Below are positions 1 through 8,196 of a stretch of DNA of 64,000 nucleotides, one piece after another (positions within the stretch are counted from its first letter, which is position 1; every line of letters begins with the position of its first letter). The notes below the pieces were generated by a model. That model did not search any database and was not told the origin of the DNA. It worked only from the letters and a program-made list of their open reading frames with translations. The stretch comes from Massilia aurea. Lineage in GTDB: Bacteria; Pseudomonadota; Gammaproteobacteria; Burkholderiales; Burkholderiaceae_D. The translations under genes were made by a program, and so were the position numbers. The stretch is taken from assembly GCF_024753205.1 (NCBI RefSeq), contig NZ_JANUGZ010000003.1, positions 372,001 through 436,000 on the forward strand, given 5' to 3'.

Positions 1-1406
1 CTGGCGGCGCTGATCTCGGTCATGATGTCGGTCACGCTGCGCACGCTGTCGACGATCTCGCGCATCGTCTGGCCGGCCTGCGCCACCAGCTTGCCGCCCT
101 CGGCGACGTTGCCATTCGAGTCCTGGATCAGGCCCTTGATTTCGCGCGCCGCCGCGGCCGAGCGCTGCGCCAGATTGCGCACCTCGCCCGCCACCACGGC
201 AAAGCCTCTGCCCTGCTCGCCCGCGCGAGCCGCCTCCACGGCCGCATTCAAGGCCAGGATATTGGTCTGGAACGCAATGCCGTCGATCACGCCGATGATG
301 TCGTTGATCTTGTTGGACGATGCGTTGATGCCGTCCATCGTGCCGACCACCTGCTCGATGACGTCGCCGCCACGCGAGGCGACGCTCGAGGCCAGGCCCG
401 CCATGCTATTAGCCTGGCGCGCGTTGTCCGCATTCTGGCGTACGGTCGCCGTCAGCTCTTCCATCGACGACGCCGCTTCTTCCAGCGCCGCGGCCTGCTG
501 CTCGGTGCGAATCGACAGATCATGGCTGCCCGCTGCCACTTCGGCCGCGGCCACCGCAATCGTGTCGGTCCCCACGCGTACGGTGCCGACAGTGCGCGCC
601 AGGTTTTCGTTCATGGTCTTGAGGGCTTGCAGCAGCTGGCCCGTTTCGTCATGCGTGGTCACCTCGATGCGGCTGGTCAGGTCGCCGGCGGCAACCGTAT
701 TGGCCACGGTGAGCGCCTGCGCCAGCGGCCGCGTGATCGAGCGCGTGATCGCCCACGCCGCCAATACCGACAGCAGCAATGCGACGCCGCCCAGGCCCCA
801 CATCAGCAGACTGGTATTGCGGTAGGTGACCGCCGCGTCGCGCGCGGCTTCGTCCGCGATCGCAACCTGCAGCGCGGTCTGCTCGGCCGTCGCCCGCTTC
901 AGGCGCATCAGCAGCGGGCCCAGGTCTTCGCCGAGCAGCGCGCGCGCCTCGTCGACTTCCTCAGCCTCGAGGTGCTTGATCATCGCATCCTGCCCGGCCT
1001 TGTACAGTGCGGTTTCCTTGTCCATCTGGGCCAGCAGCTCGAGCGCCTTCGGGTTGTGCAGCGAGGCCCGCAGCTTGACCAGGATGGCGTCCATCGCCGC
1101 GCGCGCGGCCATGATGTCCTTGACCTGACGCCGGTGGTCGGAACCGCTCTCGCTGAGGATCATATTGCGCAGCGAAATGGCGATATCGTTGATCCGGTCC
1201 TGCATCTGGGTGGTCAGCGCGATACGCGGCATGCGTTCGTTGACGATTTCGGCAGTGCCAGCGTTGGTACGGGCCAGCATTGCATTACTCAGTACGATCA
1301 TCACGACCAGCATGATGCAGATCAGGCCAAAGCCCAGTGCCAGTCGTTTGCCGATGCGCAGATTTGCCAGTGCCAAGGCACGGCGTTTCTTGTTTGATTC
1401 TGTCAT
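1..1406 (-). CDS. Methyl-accepting chemotaxis protein, 3' end cut by the window edge
   Basis: Inner-membrane chemoreceptor that would signal to CheA/CheW. The frame opens with an ATG at 1406 ([10 protein letters not shown]) and stays open to base 1, so about 468 residues are visible and the C-terminus is missing. A first membrane helix lies near residues 25-45, followed by a short periplasmic four-helix-type domain, a second membrane helix near residues 190-215 ([19 protein letters not shown]), a HAMP segment (ITRSITRPL) and the start of the signalling coiled coil. The signalling hairpin ([20 protein letters not shown]) is complete. It is divergent from the acetyltransferase gene, with 237 bp between them. 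The receptor at 54.3-56.1 kb has a similar hairpin but a different sensor. The ligand cannot be told. Confidence 0.93.
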   Translation of the reverse strand, partial: MTESNKKRRALALANLRIGKRLALGFGLICIMLVVMIVLSNAMLARTNAGTAEIVNERMPRIALTTQMQDRINDIAISLRNMILSESGSDHRRQVKDIMAARAAMDAILVKLRASLHNPKALELLAQMDKETALYKAGQDAMIKHLEAEEVDEARALLGEDLGPLLMRLKRATAEQTALQVAIADEAARDAAVTYRNTSLLMWGLGGVALLLSVLAAWAITRSITRPLAQALTVANTVAAGDLTSRIEVTTHDETGQLLQALKTMNENLARTVGTVRVGTDTIAVAAAEVAAGSHDLSIRTEQQAAALEEAASSMEELTATVRQNADNARQANSMAGLASSVASRGGDVIEQVVGTMDGINASSNKINDIIGVIDGIAFQTNILALNAAVEAARAGEQGRGFAVVAGEVRNLAQRSAAAAREIKGLIQDSNGNVAEGGKLVAQAGQTMREIVDSVRSVTDIMTEISAA

Positions 1407-1643
1407 GGTCATCCTTGTACAGCGCCAGGCGCTGAAAATAGTTACCGTGAGAGAACATTACAAGCGACTTTTCGTCATGTCGATAGATCGATGTCAATAC
1501 GAGAAAATAAAACTTGGTCAAGCCCTGAAGTATGGCGTGTCCGCAACAGGTGATGACACACTGCTCATCTCCGATGGGTGCGGTGGCATGCATCGTGCTT
1601 TAAATAAAGGGACAATCCACCCACCTTTTGTTCCGGGAGTTTT

Positions 1644-2174
1644 ATGATCATCCGCAGACTCGATCCACGCACCATCGCCCAATCCATGCCGTCGCTGGGC
1701 ACGCTGCTCCTCGATGCGGTTGCCGATGGCCACTCACTGGGATTCGTCAACGGCCTGGACCAGGAGCAGCTCGACGCCTACTGGCAAGGCATTGCGGAAG
1801 AAGTCGGTCTGGGCCAGCGCGTCCTGTTGGCAGCGGAACGTGACGGCGTGCTGGTCGGCACTATCCAGTTAGCATTAACTACAAAGCCAAATGGCCATAA
1901 TCGCGCCGAAGTGCAACAGTTGCTCGTACACTGCACCGTACGGCGAAGCGGCATCGGGATGGCGCTGCTGCAAGCCCTCGAGATCGAAGCACTGGCCTTG
2001 CGCCGCGGCTTGTTGTTTCTGGATGCGGCAGTGGGTTCCGGCGCCGAGCGCCTGGTGCAACAAAGTGGCTACGAACTAGTCGGCGAGTTGCCCGAATACG
2101 CTTGTACACCCAATGGTCGCTGGCACGCGACGGCAATTTATTACAAGACACTGTTCACGCGTAACCGGCGCTGA
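1644..2174 (+). CDS. GNAT family N-acetyltransferase
   Basis: Probable acetyl-CoA-dependent N-acetyltransferase of 176 residues, the usual length for a single GNAT domain. The acetyl-CoA binding region is visible as QLLVHCTVRRSGIGMALL near residues 91-108, where R-R-S-G-I-G is the family's R/Q-x-x-G-x-G loop. A beta strand before it (GVLVGTIQLAL) and the C-terminal GYELVGELPEYA segment fit the fold. The ATG at 1644 is preceded by GGGAG with four spacer bases, which supports this start. It stands alone between a divergent chemoreceptor and a hybrid kinase, so the context gives no substrate. Many relatives are annotated only as GNAT; the acceptor is unknown. Confidence 0.85.
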   Translation: MIIRRLDPRTIAQSMPSLGTLLLDAVADGHSLGFVNGLDQEQLDAYWQGIAEEVGLGQRVLLAAERDGVLVGTIQLALTTKPNGHNRAEVQQLLVHCTVRRSGIGMALLQALEIEALALRRGLLFLDAAVGSGAERLVQQSGYELVGELPEYACTPNGRWHATAIYYKTLFTRNRR

Positions 2175-2267
2175 CCGACACAGTCTGCTGCCAGCCTCGC
2201 TGAAGGAATGCGTGCGCCACCTGTTTGTGGCGTAGAATTTGCCGGATTAAACGTTCTGGAAAGCAAT

Positions 2268-4847
2268 GTGACTGGCATATCGTCCACCATGCCCCGCAGA
2301 CCACTGCGGGCTTATTTGCTCTGGCTGGTCCTGGTAACCCTGTTGCCGGGGGTGGTCGGCGCATCGCTCCTGTTCGTCCATCAGTACCAGAAAAGCCGCG
2401 CCCAGTTCGAGCGCAACACCATGCAGACCGTGCGCGCGCTCGTGCACACGGTCGACAGCAAGCTGCTGCAGGCGCAGGTCATTGCCCAGACACTGTCGAC
2501 GCTCGACGCGCTCCAGGACCGCGACTTCCCGCTCGTGCACCGCCAGGCGCGCGAGGCACTGCAACTGGCCGGCGACGGCATGGTCGCCGTGCTGCGCGAA
2601 CGCAGCGGCCAGCAGATCCTCAACACCGCCGTGGTCTACGGCGAACGCCTTCCGCTCGAACCGTCCGACTCGCTGGAAAAGGTATTTGCCAGCGGCCGGC
2701 CAGGCATCTCGCGCGTTTTCATCGGCAAGGTCATCGGCCAGCCCACCGTCAGTGTCGACGTGCCGGTGATGATCGACGGCAGCGTGGCCTACGTGCTGAG
2801 TATCGGCGTACGGCCCGGGTATTTCGACGACATGCTCACGCCCCGATCCGTGTCGGATGGCGCACGGGCGTCGGTGGTCGACGCTGGCGGCACCATCTTC
2901 GCGCGCAACCTGAGCCCCGAGCGCTTCGTCGGCAACCGCGTCACCGATCCGCTGTTCCGCGCCATGGGGCGCCAGCGCGAAGGCATCGTGCCGTCGGTGT
3001 CGCAGGAAGGCGTCGCCCTGCTCACTTTTTACTCGCGCTCCGAAACCACGGGCTGGCACGTCGCCATCGGCATGCCGCGCTCGAACCTGAACCAGGTGCT
3101 GTTCGAGCCGCTGGCCGCGCTGCTGACCGGCGTGCTGCTGCTGTTTGCCGTCGGCCTGTGGCTGGCCTGGCAGATTGGCGGACGCCTCGCGCGGTCGGTC
3201 CAGGCCCTGACCGTACCGGCCGTGGCGCTGGGCAAAGGCGAAACGCCGCCCCGCTTCACGCAAGTGCACGTCAAGGAAGCGGCCGAAGTGGCCGAGGCCA
3301 TCAGCGCCGCATCGACGCTGCTCGGCGAACGCGCGCAAGCGCTGGCCATCAAGGAAGCCGAACTGCGCGACGCACACCGCATGGCGCGCTTCGGCACCTG
3401 GCACATGCAACTGCCGGGCGGCGACTTGATCACGTCCGAATCGGTGCCGCACATCTACGGACGCGAGCTGCCGCCATTCGACGAACAGCGCGGGTCGGTG
3501 CTGCCTGAAGAATCGTGGCAGCGCGCCAGTGCGCTGATCCGGGAGCTGCAACGCACCGGTGGCAGCGGCAGGCTGCAACTGCAGGTACTGCACGCCGACG
3601 GCCACCGCATCTGGATCGACCTGCATTGCGAGGCGGTGCAGGACGGCGACGCGCGCGTGTCGGCGCTGCGCGGCACGATCCAGGACGTGACCGACCGCGT
3701 CAACGCCGAAGAAGCGCTGCGCCAGGCCGACCAGCGCAAGAACGAATTCCTGGCGATGCTCGCGCACGAGCTGCGCAACCCGCTGGCGCCAATCGCGTCC
3801 GGCGCGCAGTTGCTGGGCCATGACACGCTCGACCCGGCGCGCACGCGCCAGATCAGCGGCATCATCGCGCGTCAGGCACGGCACATGGCCGGTCTGGTGG
3901 ACGACCTGCTGGACGTGTCGCGCGTCACGCGCGGCCTGGTGACGCTGTCGAAAGTGCGCCTCGATGTCAACGACGTGCTGGCCGAAGCGATGGAACAGGT
4001 CCAGGAACCGCTGCGCCAGCGAGGCCACACGCTGACATCGTCGCTGCCGGCGACGCCGGCCTGGGTGATGGGAGACCGCAAACGGCTGGTGCAGGTGGTG
4101 GGCAATCTGCTGCACAACGCAGTCAAGTTCACGCCCGCCGGCGGCAAGCTGCGCGTGGCGCTCGAACTGGACGCGTCGCGCCTGCGCATCGTGGTGGCCG
4201 ACAACGGCATCGGCATGCTGCCCGAAGAACTGGACCGTGCATTCGAGATGTTCGTGCAGGGCGAACGCACGCCCGACCGCACGCAGGGCGGCCTGGGAAT
4301 CGGGCTCGCGCTGGTGCGCAGCCTGGTGCAGCTGCATGGCGGCAGCGTGCGCGTGGAGAGCCCGGGCCAGGGTCTGGGCAGCACCTTCATCGTGACGCTG
4401 CCGCGCAGCGAGGAGCGCAGCGCCGGCATTAGCACTGCCAACACGCCCGAGGCGGGCACGCTGCAGCAGCTTAAGGTGCTGGTGGTGGACGACAATATCG
4501 ATGCGGCGCAGGTGCTGGCGATGTACGTCAGCGCAGCCGGGCATGAGGTGGCGGTCGAACACGATCCGTTCGACGCCTTGCGGCGCGCCGCGCAGTTCGT
4601 GCCCGACGCCTGCCTGCTCGACATCGGCCTGCCCGGGATGGATGGCCACGAACTGGCGCGCCAGTTGCGCGCAGCACCGGCGACCGCGAACGCCTTGCTG
4701 GTGGCCGTCACCGGCTATGGCCAGTCGCAGGATCGCGATGCCAGCAGCCAGGCCGGGTTCGACCATCATCTGGTCAAGCCGGTGGACATGACCGACCTGG
4801 ATCGCATTTTGACAGCGGCGGCCAGTGGCGCCGCCGCTGCCGTGTGA
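2268..4847 (+). CDS. Hybrid sensor histidine kinase/response regulator
   Basis: Membrane sensor kinase of 859 residues. From the N-terminus it has a transmembrane helix (LRAYLLWLVLVTLLPGVVGA), a roughly 230-residue periplasmic sensor of the Cache kind, a second helix (LLTGVLLLFAVGLWLAW), a PAS-like domain, then HisKA with the phospho-accepting His near residue 500 (AHELRNPLAPI). HATPase_c follows (N box NLLHNAVKFTP, G1 DNGIGM, G2 GGLGIGLALV), and a receiver domain begins with LVVDDN, its phospho-Asp near residue 785 (LLDIGLPGMDG). The start is uncertain. I chose the GTG at 2268 because GGAAAG lies just upstream; an ATG at 2289 gives the same mature protein, and an ATG at 2208 has no spaced ribosome site. 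No output regulator gene is adjacent. Confidence 0.9.
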   Translation: MTGISSTMPRRPLRAYLLWLVLVTLLPGVVGASLLFVHQYQKSRAQFERNTMQTVRALVHTVDSKLLQAQVIAQTLSTLDALQDRDFPLVHRQAREALQLAGDGMVAVLRERSGQQILNTAVVYGERLPLEPSDSLEKVFASGRPGISRVFIGKVIGQPTVSVDVPVMIDGSVAYVLSIGVRPGYFDDMLTPRSVSDGARASVVDAGGTIFARNLSPERFVGNRVTDPLFRAMGRQREGIVPSVSQEGVALLTFYSRSETTGWHVAIGMPRSNLNQVLFEPLAALLTGVLLLFAVGLWLAWQIGGRLARSVQALTVPAVALGKGETPPRFTQVHVKEAAEVAEAISAASTLLGERAQALAIKEAELRDAHRMARFGTWHMQLPGGDLITSESVPHIYGRELPPFDEQRGSVLPEESWQRASALIRELQRTGGSGRLQLQVLHADGHRIWIDLHCEAVQDGDARVSALRGTIQDVTDRVNAEEALRQADQRKNEFLAMLAHELRNPLAPIASGAQLLGHDTLDPARTRQISGIIARQARHMAGLVDDLLDVSRVTRGLVTLSKVRLDVNDVLAEAMEQVQEPLRQRGHTLTSSLPATPAWVMGDRKRLVQVVGNLLHNAVKFTPAGGKLRVALELDASRLRIVVADNGIGMLPEELDRAFEMFVQGERTPDRTQGGLGIGLALVRSLVQLHGGSVRVESPGQGLGSTFIVTLPRSEERSAGISTANTPEAGTLQQLKVLVVDDNIDAAQVLAMYVSAAGHEVAVEHDPFDALRRAAQFVPDACLLDIGLPGMDGHELARQLRAAPATANALLVAVTGYGQSQDRDASSQAGFDHHLVKPVDMTDLDRILTAAASGAAAAV

Positions 4848-4871
4848 GCCGTGTGAGGGCTGGCGACGAAC

Positions 4872-6509
4872 CTATTTGCGCTTGACGCTACCGAAGGCTT
4901 CGCCCTTCTTCCAGGTCGGCATACCGGGCGCGTTGGCGACCGCGTAACCGAGGTTGAGGGTGAACTGGGCCTGCTGCACCATGCCGGACAAATCCCACTC
5001 GGGCCGGTATGCATCGCTGACCTGGTGGTAGTGGTCCTTGAAGCCCTTGATGTTGGTGCTCGATTCGCTCTGGTGCTGTTCGAACTCGAAGTGGCCATCG
5101 CCCGAGAACACGGCAGAGCCGACGTTAAACGCCGGCACGCCCGCCTTGGCGAAGGCGAAGTGGTCGGCGCGGAAGTAGGCGCCCGACATGTCCGGCGTGC
5201 TTGGCGCGATCTTCAGACCCATCGACCTGGCCACCTGGCTCGACGTCTCGTACAGGCTGCTGCGCTCCGCGCCGGCGACACCGATATCGCGGGTGCGGCC
5301 GACGAAGTTCAGGCTGTCGAGATTGAGGTCGGCGGCCGTTTGCGCCAGCGGCCAGACTGGGTTGGCGACATACGCGGCCGCGCCCAGCAGGCCCTGTTCT
5401 TCGGCAGCGGGCCACAAGAAAATCTGGGTGCGCTTGGCCGGCTTCTTGACCGCTTCGGCTGCCATCACCAGGAGCGCCGCCGTGCCCGATGCGTTATCGA
5501 TCGCGCCGTTGTAGATGCGGTCGGCCTTCGGATCGTCGCCGGCCTTCAGTTCGGCCATGCCCATGTGATCCCAGTGCGACGAATACACGACGGCCTGCTC
5601 TTTCAGTTTGGCGTCGGTGCCGGGCACGATGCCGATCACGTTGAACTGCTCGACCGGCCGGATCGCCGAGCGCAATTCGACATGCCCCGCGACCTTCAGG
5701 TCAACCGGGCGAAAATCACGGCGCTCGGCCTGCGCGCGCAGCTTGTCGAGGTCATGGCCACCGGCCGCGAACAGCTCGCGCGCCGTGTCTTCGTGCAGCC
5801 AGCCTTCCATCGGATTGCCCGGGCCCTTGAGGCCAAAGCGCTCATTGCCGAAGCCATTGGCTGGCACGCTCCACGGATAGGAGCTCGATGGCGTCGTGTG
5901 GATCAACAGCACGCCGGCCGCGCCACGGCGCGCGGCTTCCTCGAATTTGTAGACCCAGCGGCCATACCAGGTGTAGGCCTTGCCGGCGAAGCGGTTGGGC
6001 TCCTCGGCGGTGGGCTGGGGATCGTCGACCATCATGACGAGGATCTTGCCCTTGGCGTCGAGGCCCTTGTAGTCGTCCCATTGTTCTTCGGGCGCTGCGG
6101 CGCCGTAGCCGACGAAGACGAGAGGCGCATTGAACGACAGGTTCTCGTTGCCGCTCTTGGTGCCCATGACAATGCCCTTGCCCAGCTCCGGCTTGAAGGT
6201 CTTCCCGCCAGCCGTGAAGGTGGCGCTGCCGCTGAGAAGTTTGCTGCCCTCGATCTCGACCTTCTGGCGATAGCCGCCGCCGGGGATGGGCTTGAGGCCA
6301 ATCAGCGCAGCCTGGGTTTCCAGATAGCGCACAGCCAGATCGCCGCCGCGCTGGCCGGTGCCGCGGCCTTCGAGCAGATCGTCGGCAAGGAAGGACAGGT
6401 GGGCGCGCAGTGCGGTCTCGGACACGGCGGCCGGCTGCTGCGCATGCGCAGCCTGGGAGACGGAGAAAATGCAGGCGCTGACGGCCAGGGCAAGAGGATG
6501 AAGTCGCAT
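4872..6509 (-). CDS. Exported M28-family zinc aminopeptidase with PA insert
   Basis: Secreted metallopeptidase of 545 residues, expected to remove N-terminal residues from peptides in the periplasm or outside. The chosen ATG at 6509 gives a classical signal peptide (MRLHPLALAVSACIFSVSQA ending AHA-Q); the frame is open further upstream but that extension has no such signal. A PA-type insert is suggested by LVFVGYGAAAPEEQWDDY and GVLLIHTT. The zinc ligands of clan MH can be traced: SHWDH, GAIDNASG, the Glu pair in AAEEQGLLG, LNLDS and RADHFAFAKAG. It converges on the hybrid kinase gene with 24 bp between stops, and is divergent from the ABM gene. Substrate preference cannot be told from the sequence. 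Confidence 0.9.
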   Translation of the reverse strand: MRLHPLALAVSACIFSVSQAAHAQQPAAVSETALRAHLSFLADDLLEGRGTGQRGGDLAVRYLETQAALIGLKPIPGGGYRQKVEIEGSKLLSGSATFTAGGKTFKPELGKGIVMGTKSGNENLSFNAPLVFVGYGAAAPEEQWDDYKGLDAKGKILVMMVDDPQPTAEEPNRFAGKAYTWYGRWVYKFEEAARRGAAGVLLIHTTPSSSYPWSVPANGFGNERFGLKGPGNPMEGWLHEDTARELFAAGGHDLDKLRAQAERRDFRPVDLKVAGHVELRSAIRPVEQFNVIGIVPGTDAKLKEQAVVYSSHWDHMGMAELKAGDDPKADRIYNGAIDNASGTAALLVMAAEAVKKPAKRTQIFLWPAAEEQGLLGAAAYVANPVWPLAQTAADLNLDSLNFVGRTRDIGVAGAERSSLYETSSQVARSMGLKIAPSTPDMSGAYFRADHFAFAKAGVPAFNVGSAVFSGDGHFEFEQHQSESSTNIKGFKDHYHQVSDAYRPEWDLSGMVQQAQFTLNLGYAVANAPGMPTWKKGEAFGSVKRK

Positions 6510-6646
6510 CGAGGCTTTCGTGACAGGATGGTGGAAAAGCCATCTTAACCCGACCTGCATCGAATGCGCCAAGACGCCCGTTTGTGCTTGGCGACGCCAG
6601 GGGGCACACCTATACTTCCTCAGGACAATTCCACGCGAGGACAGGC

Positions 6647-7057
6647 ATGACCGTATCCCGCCGCAAGCTGCTTGGGGCGCTGGCAGCATTGCCGCTGACC
6701 CAGGCCCGCGCCGCCGCACCACCCGTCACCACCACCACGATGAAAGAGACACCCCGCATGTACGGTCTGATCGGAAAAATGCGCTCTACCCCTGGCCAAC
6801 GCGACGCCCTCATCGCCATCCTGCTCGAAGGCACCACCGCCATGCCTGGCTGCCTGGCCTACATCATCGCCAAAGACAAGCAGGACGCCGACGCCATCTG
6901 GATCACCGAAACCTGGGACTCGCAAGACAATCACAAGGCCTCACTGACCCTCCCATCAGTCCAAGCCGCCATCAAACAAGCCCGCCCCATCATCGCCGGC
7001 TTCGGCGAACGCTTCGAAACCGAACCCATCGGCGGCCAAGGCCTCCCCAACAACTAG
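6647..7057 (+). CDS. ABM-domain (quinol monooxygenase-like) protein with possible Tat signal
   Basis: Protein of 136 residues with an antibiotic-biosynthesis-monooxygenase (ABM) ferredoxin-like fold, seen as MYGLIGKMRSTPGQRDALI followed by PGCLAYIIAKDKQDADAIWI and TETWDSQDNH. The ATG at 6647 follows GAGG at good spacing and gives MTVSRRKLLGALAALP, which has the SRRxLL pattern of a twin-arginine signal; most ABM monooxygenases are cytosolic. An internal start near 6740-6760 would give a signal-free version, so the export signal should be treated as tentative. The stop codon TAG at 7055-7057 is the first three bases of the repeat cluster that follows, so the present C-terminus may have been set by repeat insertion. 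Confidence 0.75.
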   Translation: MTVSRRKLLGALAALPLTQARAAAPPVTTTTMKETPRMYGLIGKMRSTPGQRDALIAILLEGTTAMPGCLAYIIAKDKQDADAIWITETWDSQDNHKASLTLPSVQAAIKQARPIIAGFGERFETEPIGGQGLPNN

Positions 7058-7486
7058 GGTCAGAGTAGATTTATTGGGCAATTACCCAAAGTTGTCAAAC
7101 AATTCGACTCCGACCCTAATTTATTCTCGCAGAAACTCTTGCAAATTAATTAGGGTCAGAGTCGAATTATTGAGCAATTGATCGCCATTTTTCGATGGTT
7201 TGATTCCTGGTTTCATTAAATCGAATTCGCGGCGTTTTTAAATGATTCGGGGCTCTTTCTTTTGGCCATAGAATTCGATAGCACAAGAAAACTATTCGCA
7301 AAAAGACAGAATTAATTAGGGTCAGAGTAGATTTATTGGGCAATAATCGAATGTTGTCAAACAATTCGACTCTGACCCTAATTTAGATTTTGGGAAATCG
7401 TTGCAAATTAATTAGGGTCAGAGTCGAATTAACTGGCAACTTTGAAAATTGCTTTTTAATTCTACTCTGACCCTAATTTATTTAAC
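7055..7486. repeat. Cluster of short interspersed REP-like repeats, AGGGTCAGAGT family
   Basis: This 430-bp non-coding, A+T-rich stretch holds at least seven copies, in both orientations, of a core reading AGGGTCAGAGTCGAATT or AGGGTCAGAGTAGATTT. Two near-identical inverted pairs of about 70 bp (7055-7125 and 7311-7386) share the inner sequence TTATTGGGCAAT...TTGTCAAACAATTCGAC. A third pair spans 7411-7481, and a single copy lies near 7152. The pairs can fold into long hairpins. They sit between the ABM gene and the end of kdpE. No transposase is nearby, so they look like mobilised non-autonomous elements of the REP/BIME type. Confidence 0.85.
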
Positions 7487-7503
7487 ATTGATTTGGGGGA
7501 TTA

Positions 7504-8196
7504 TTAGCCCAGCCAGAGGCGGTAGCCGACGCCGGTTTCGGTGAGGAGGTGGCGGGGTTGGGTGGGGTCGGGTTCGAGTTTGTGGCGCAGGTGGCCCATG
7601 TAGATGCGCAGGTAGTGGCCGCTTTCGGCGTGGCCGGGGCCCCAGACGGCGCGCAAGAGCTGCGGGGCCGTCATCACGCGGCCGGCGTTGCTGACCAGGA
7701 CGGCGAGCAGGCGGTATTCGGTAGGCGTTAAGTGGACGTGTTCGCCGTTTCGTGTGACCACACGGTCTTGCAGGTCGACTGAGACGTCGCTGAAGTGCGT
7801 TTTGCTGTCGCCGCCGGCGGCGGGTTGGCGCTGGCGGCGCAGCGTGGCGCGCACGCGGGCGAGTAGTTCGCCAGTGCCGAAGGGTTTGGTCAGGTAGTCG
7901 TCGGCGCCGGCGTCGAGGGCGCGGATTTTCTCGCTCTCGGCCACGCGCGCCGACAGCACGATGATCGGCACCGCCGACCATTTGCGCACGTCGTGGATGA
8001 AGTCGATGCCGTCGCCGTCCGGCAGGCCGAGGTCGAGCACGATCAGGTCGGGGCGGCGCGTGCCGGCGTCGATCAGGCCGCGCGCCATGCTCACCGACTC
8101 GTGCACCTGCCAGCCTTCCTGTTCGAGCGCGGCGCGCACGAAGCGGCGGATCTGCGGCTCGTCCTCGACCAGCAGTGCGCAAGGCGCGTCAAGCAT
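7504..8196 (-). CDS. kdpE: KdpE, OmpR-family response regulator of potassium uptake
   Basis: Cytoplasmic response regulator of 230 residues, the usual KdpE length. The receiver domain opens with ALLVEDEPQIRRFV, carries the phospho-Asp in LIVLDLGLPDGDG and the conserved Lys in YLTKPFGTGELLAR. A winged-helix DNA-binding domain follows, with HLTPTEYRLLAVLVSNAGRV and GHYLRIYMGHLRHKLE. The start lies inside the end of kdpD (8-bp overlap), so the two are translationally coupled. It ends an operon running porin-peptide-kdpF-A-B-C-D-E, which fixes the identification. In characterised systems phosphorylated KdpE activates its own kdp promoter at low potassium. Confidence 0.96.
   Translation of the reverse strand: MLDAPCALLVEDEPQIRRFVRAALEQEGWQVHESVSMARGLIDAGTRRPDLIVLDLGLPDGDGIDFIHDVRKWSAVPIIVLSARVAESEKIRALDAGADDYLTKPFGTGELLARVRATLRRQRQPAAGGDSKTHFSDVSVDLQDRVVTRNGEHVHLTPTEYRLLAVLVSNAGRVMTAPQLLRAVWGPGHAESGHYLRIYMGHLRHKLEPDPTQPRHLLTETGVGYRLWLG

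Noticed and set aside
2247-4769. An 840-codon open frame on the minus strand opposite the hybrid kinase
   Set aside because: Same cause; kinase and receiver motifs on the plus strand are decisive.
7055-7486. Repeat cluster considered as a CRISPR array
   Set aside because: Copies alternate in orientation, spacing is irregular and no cas genes are present.
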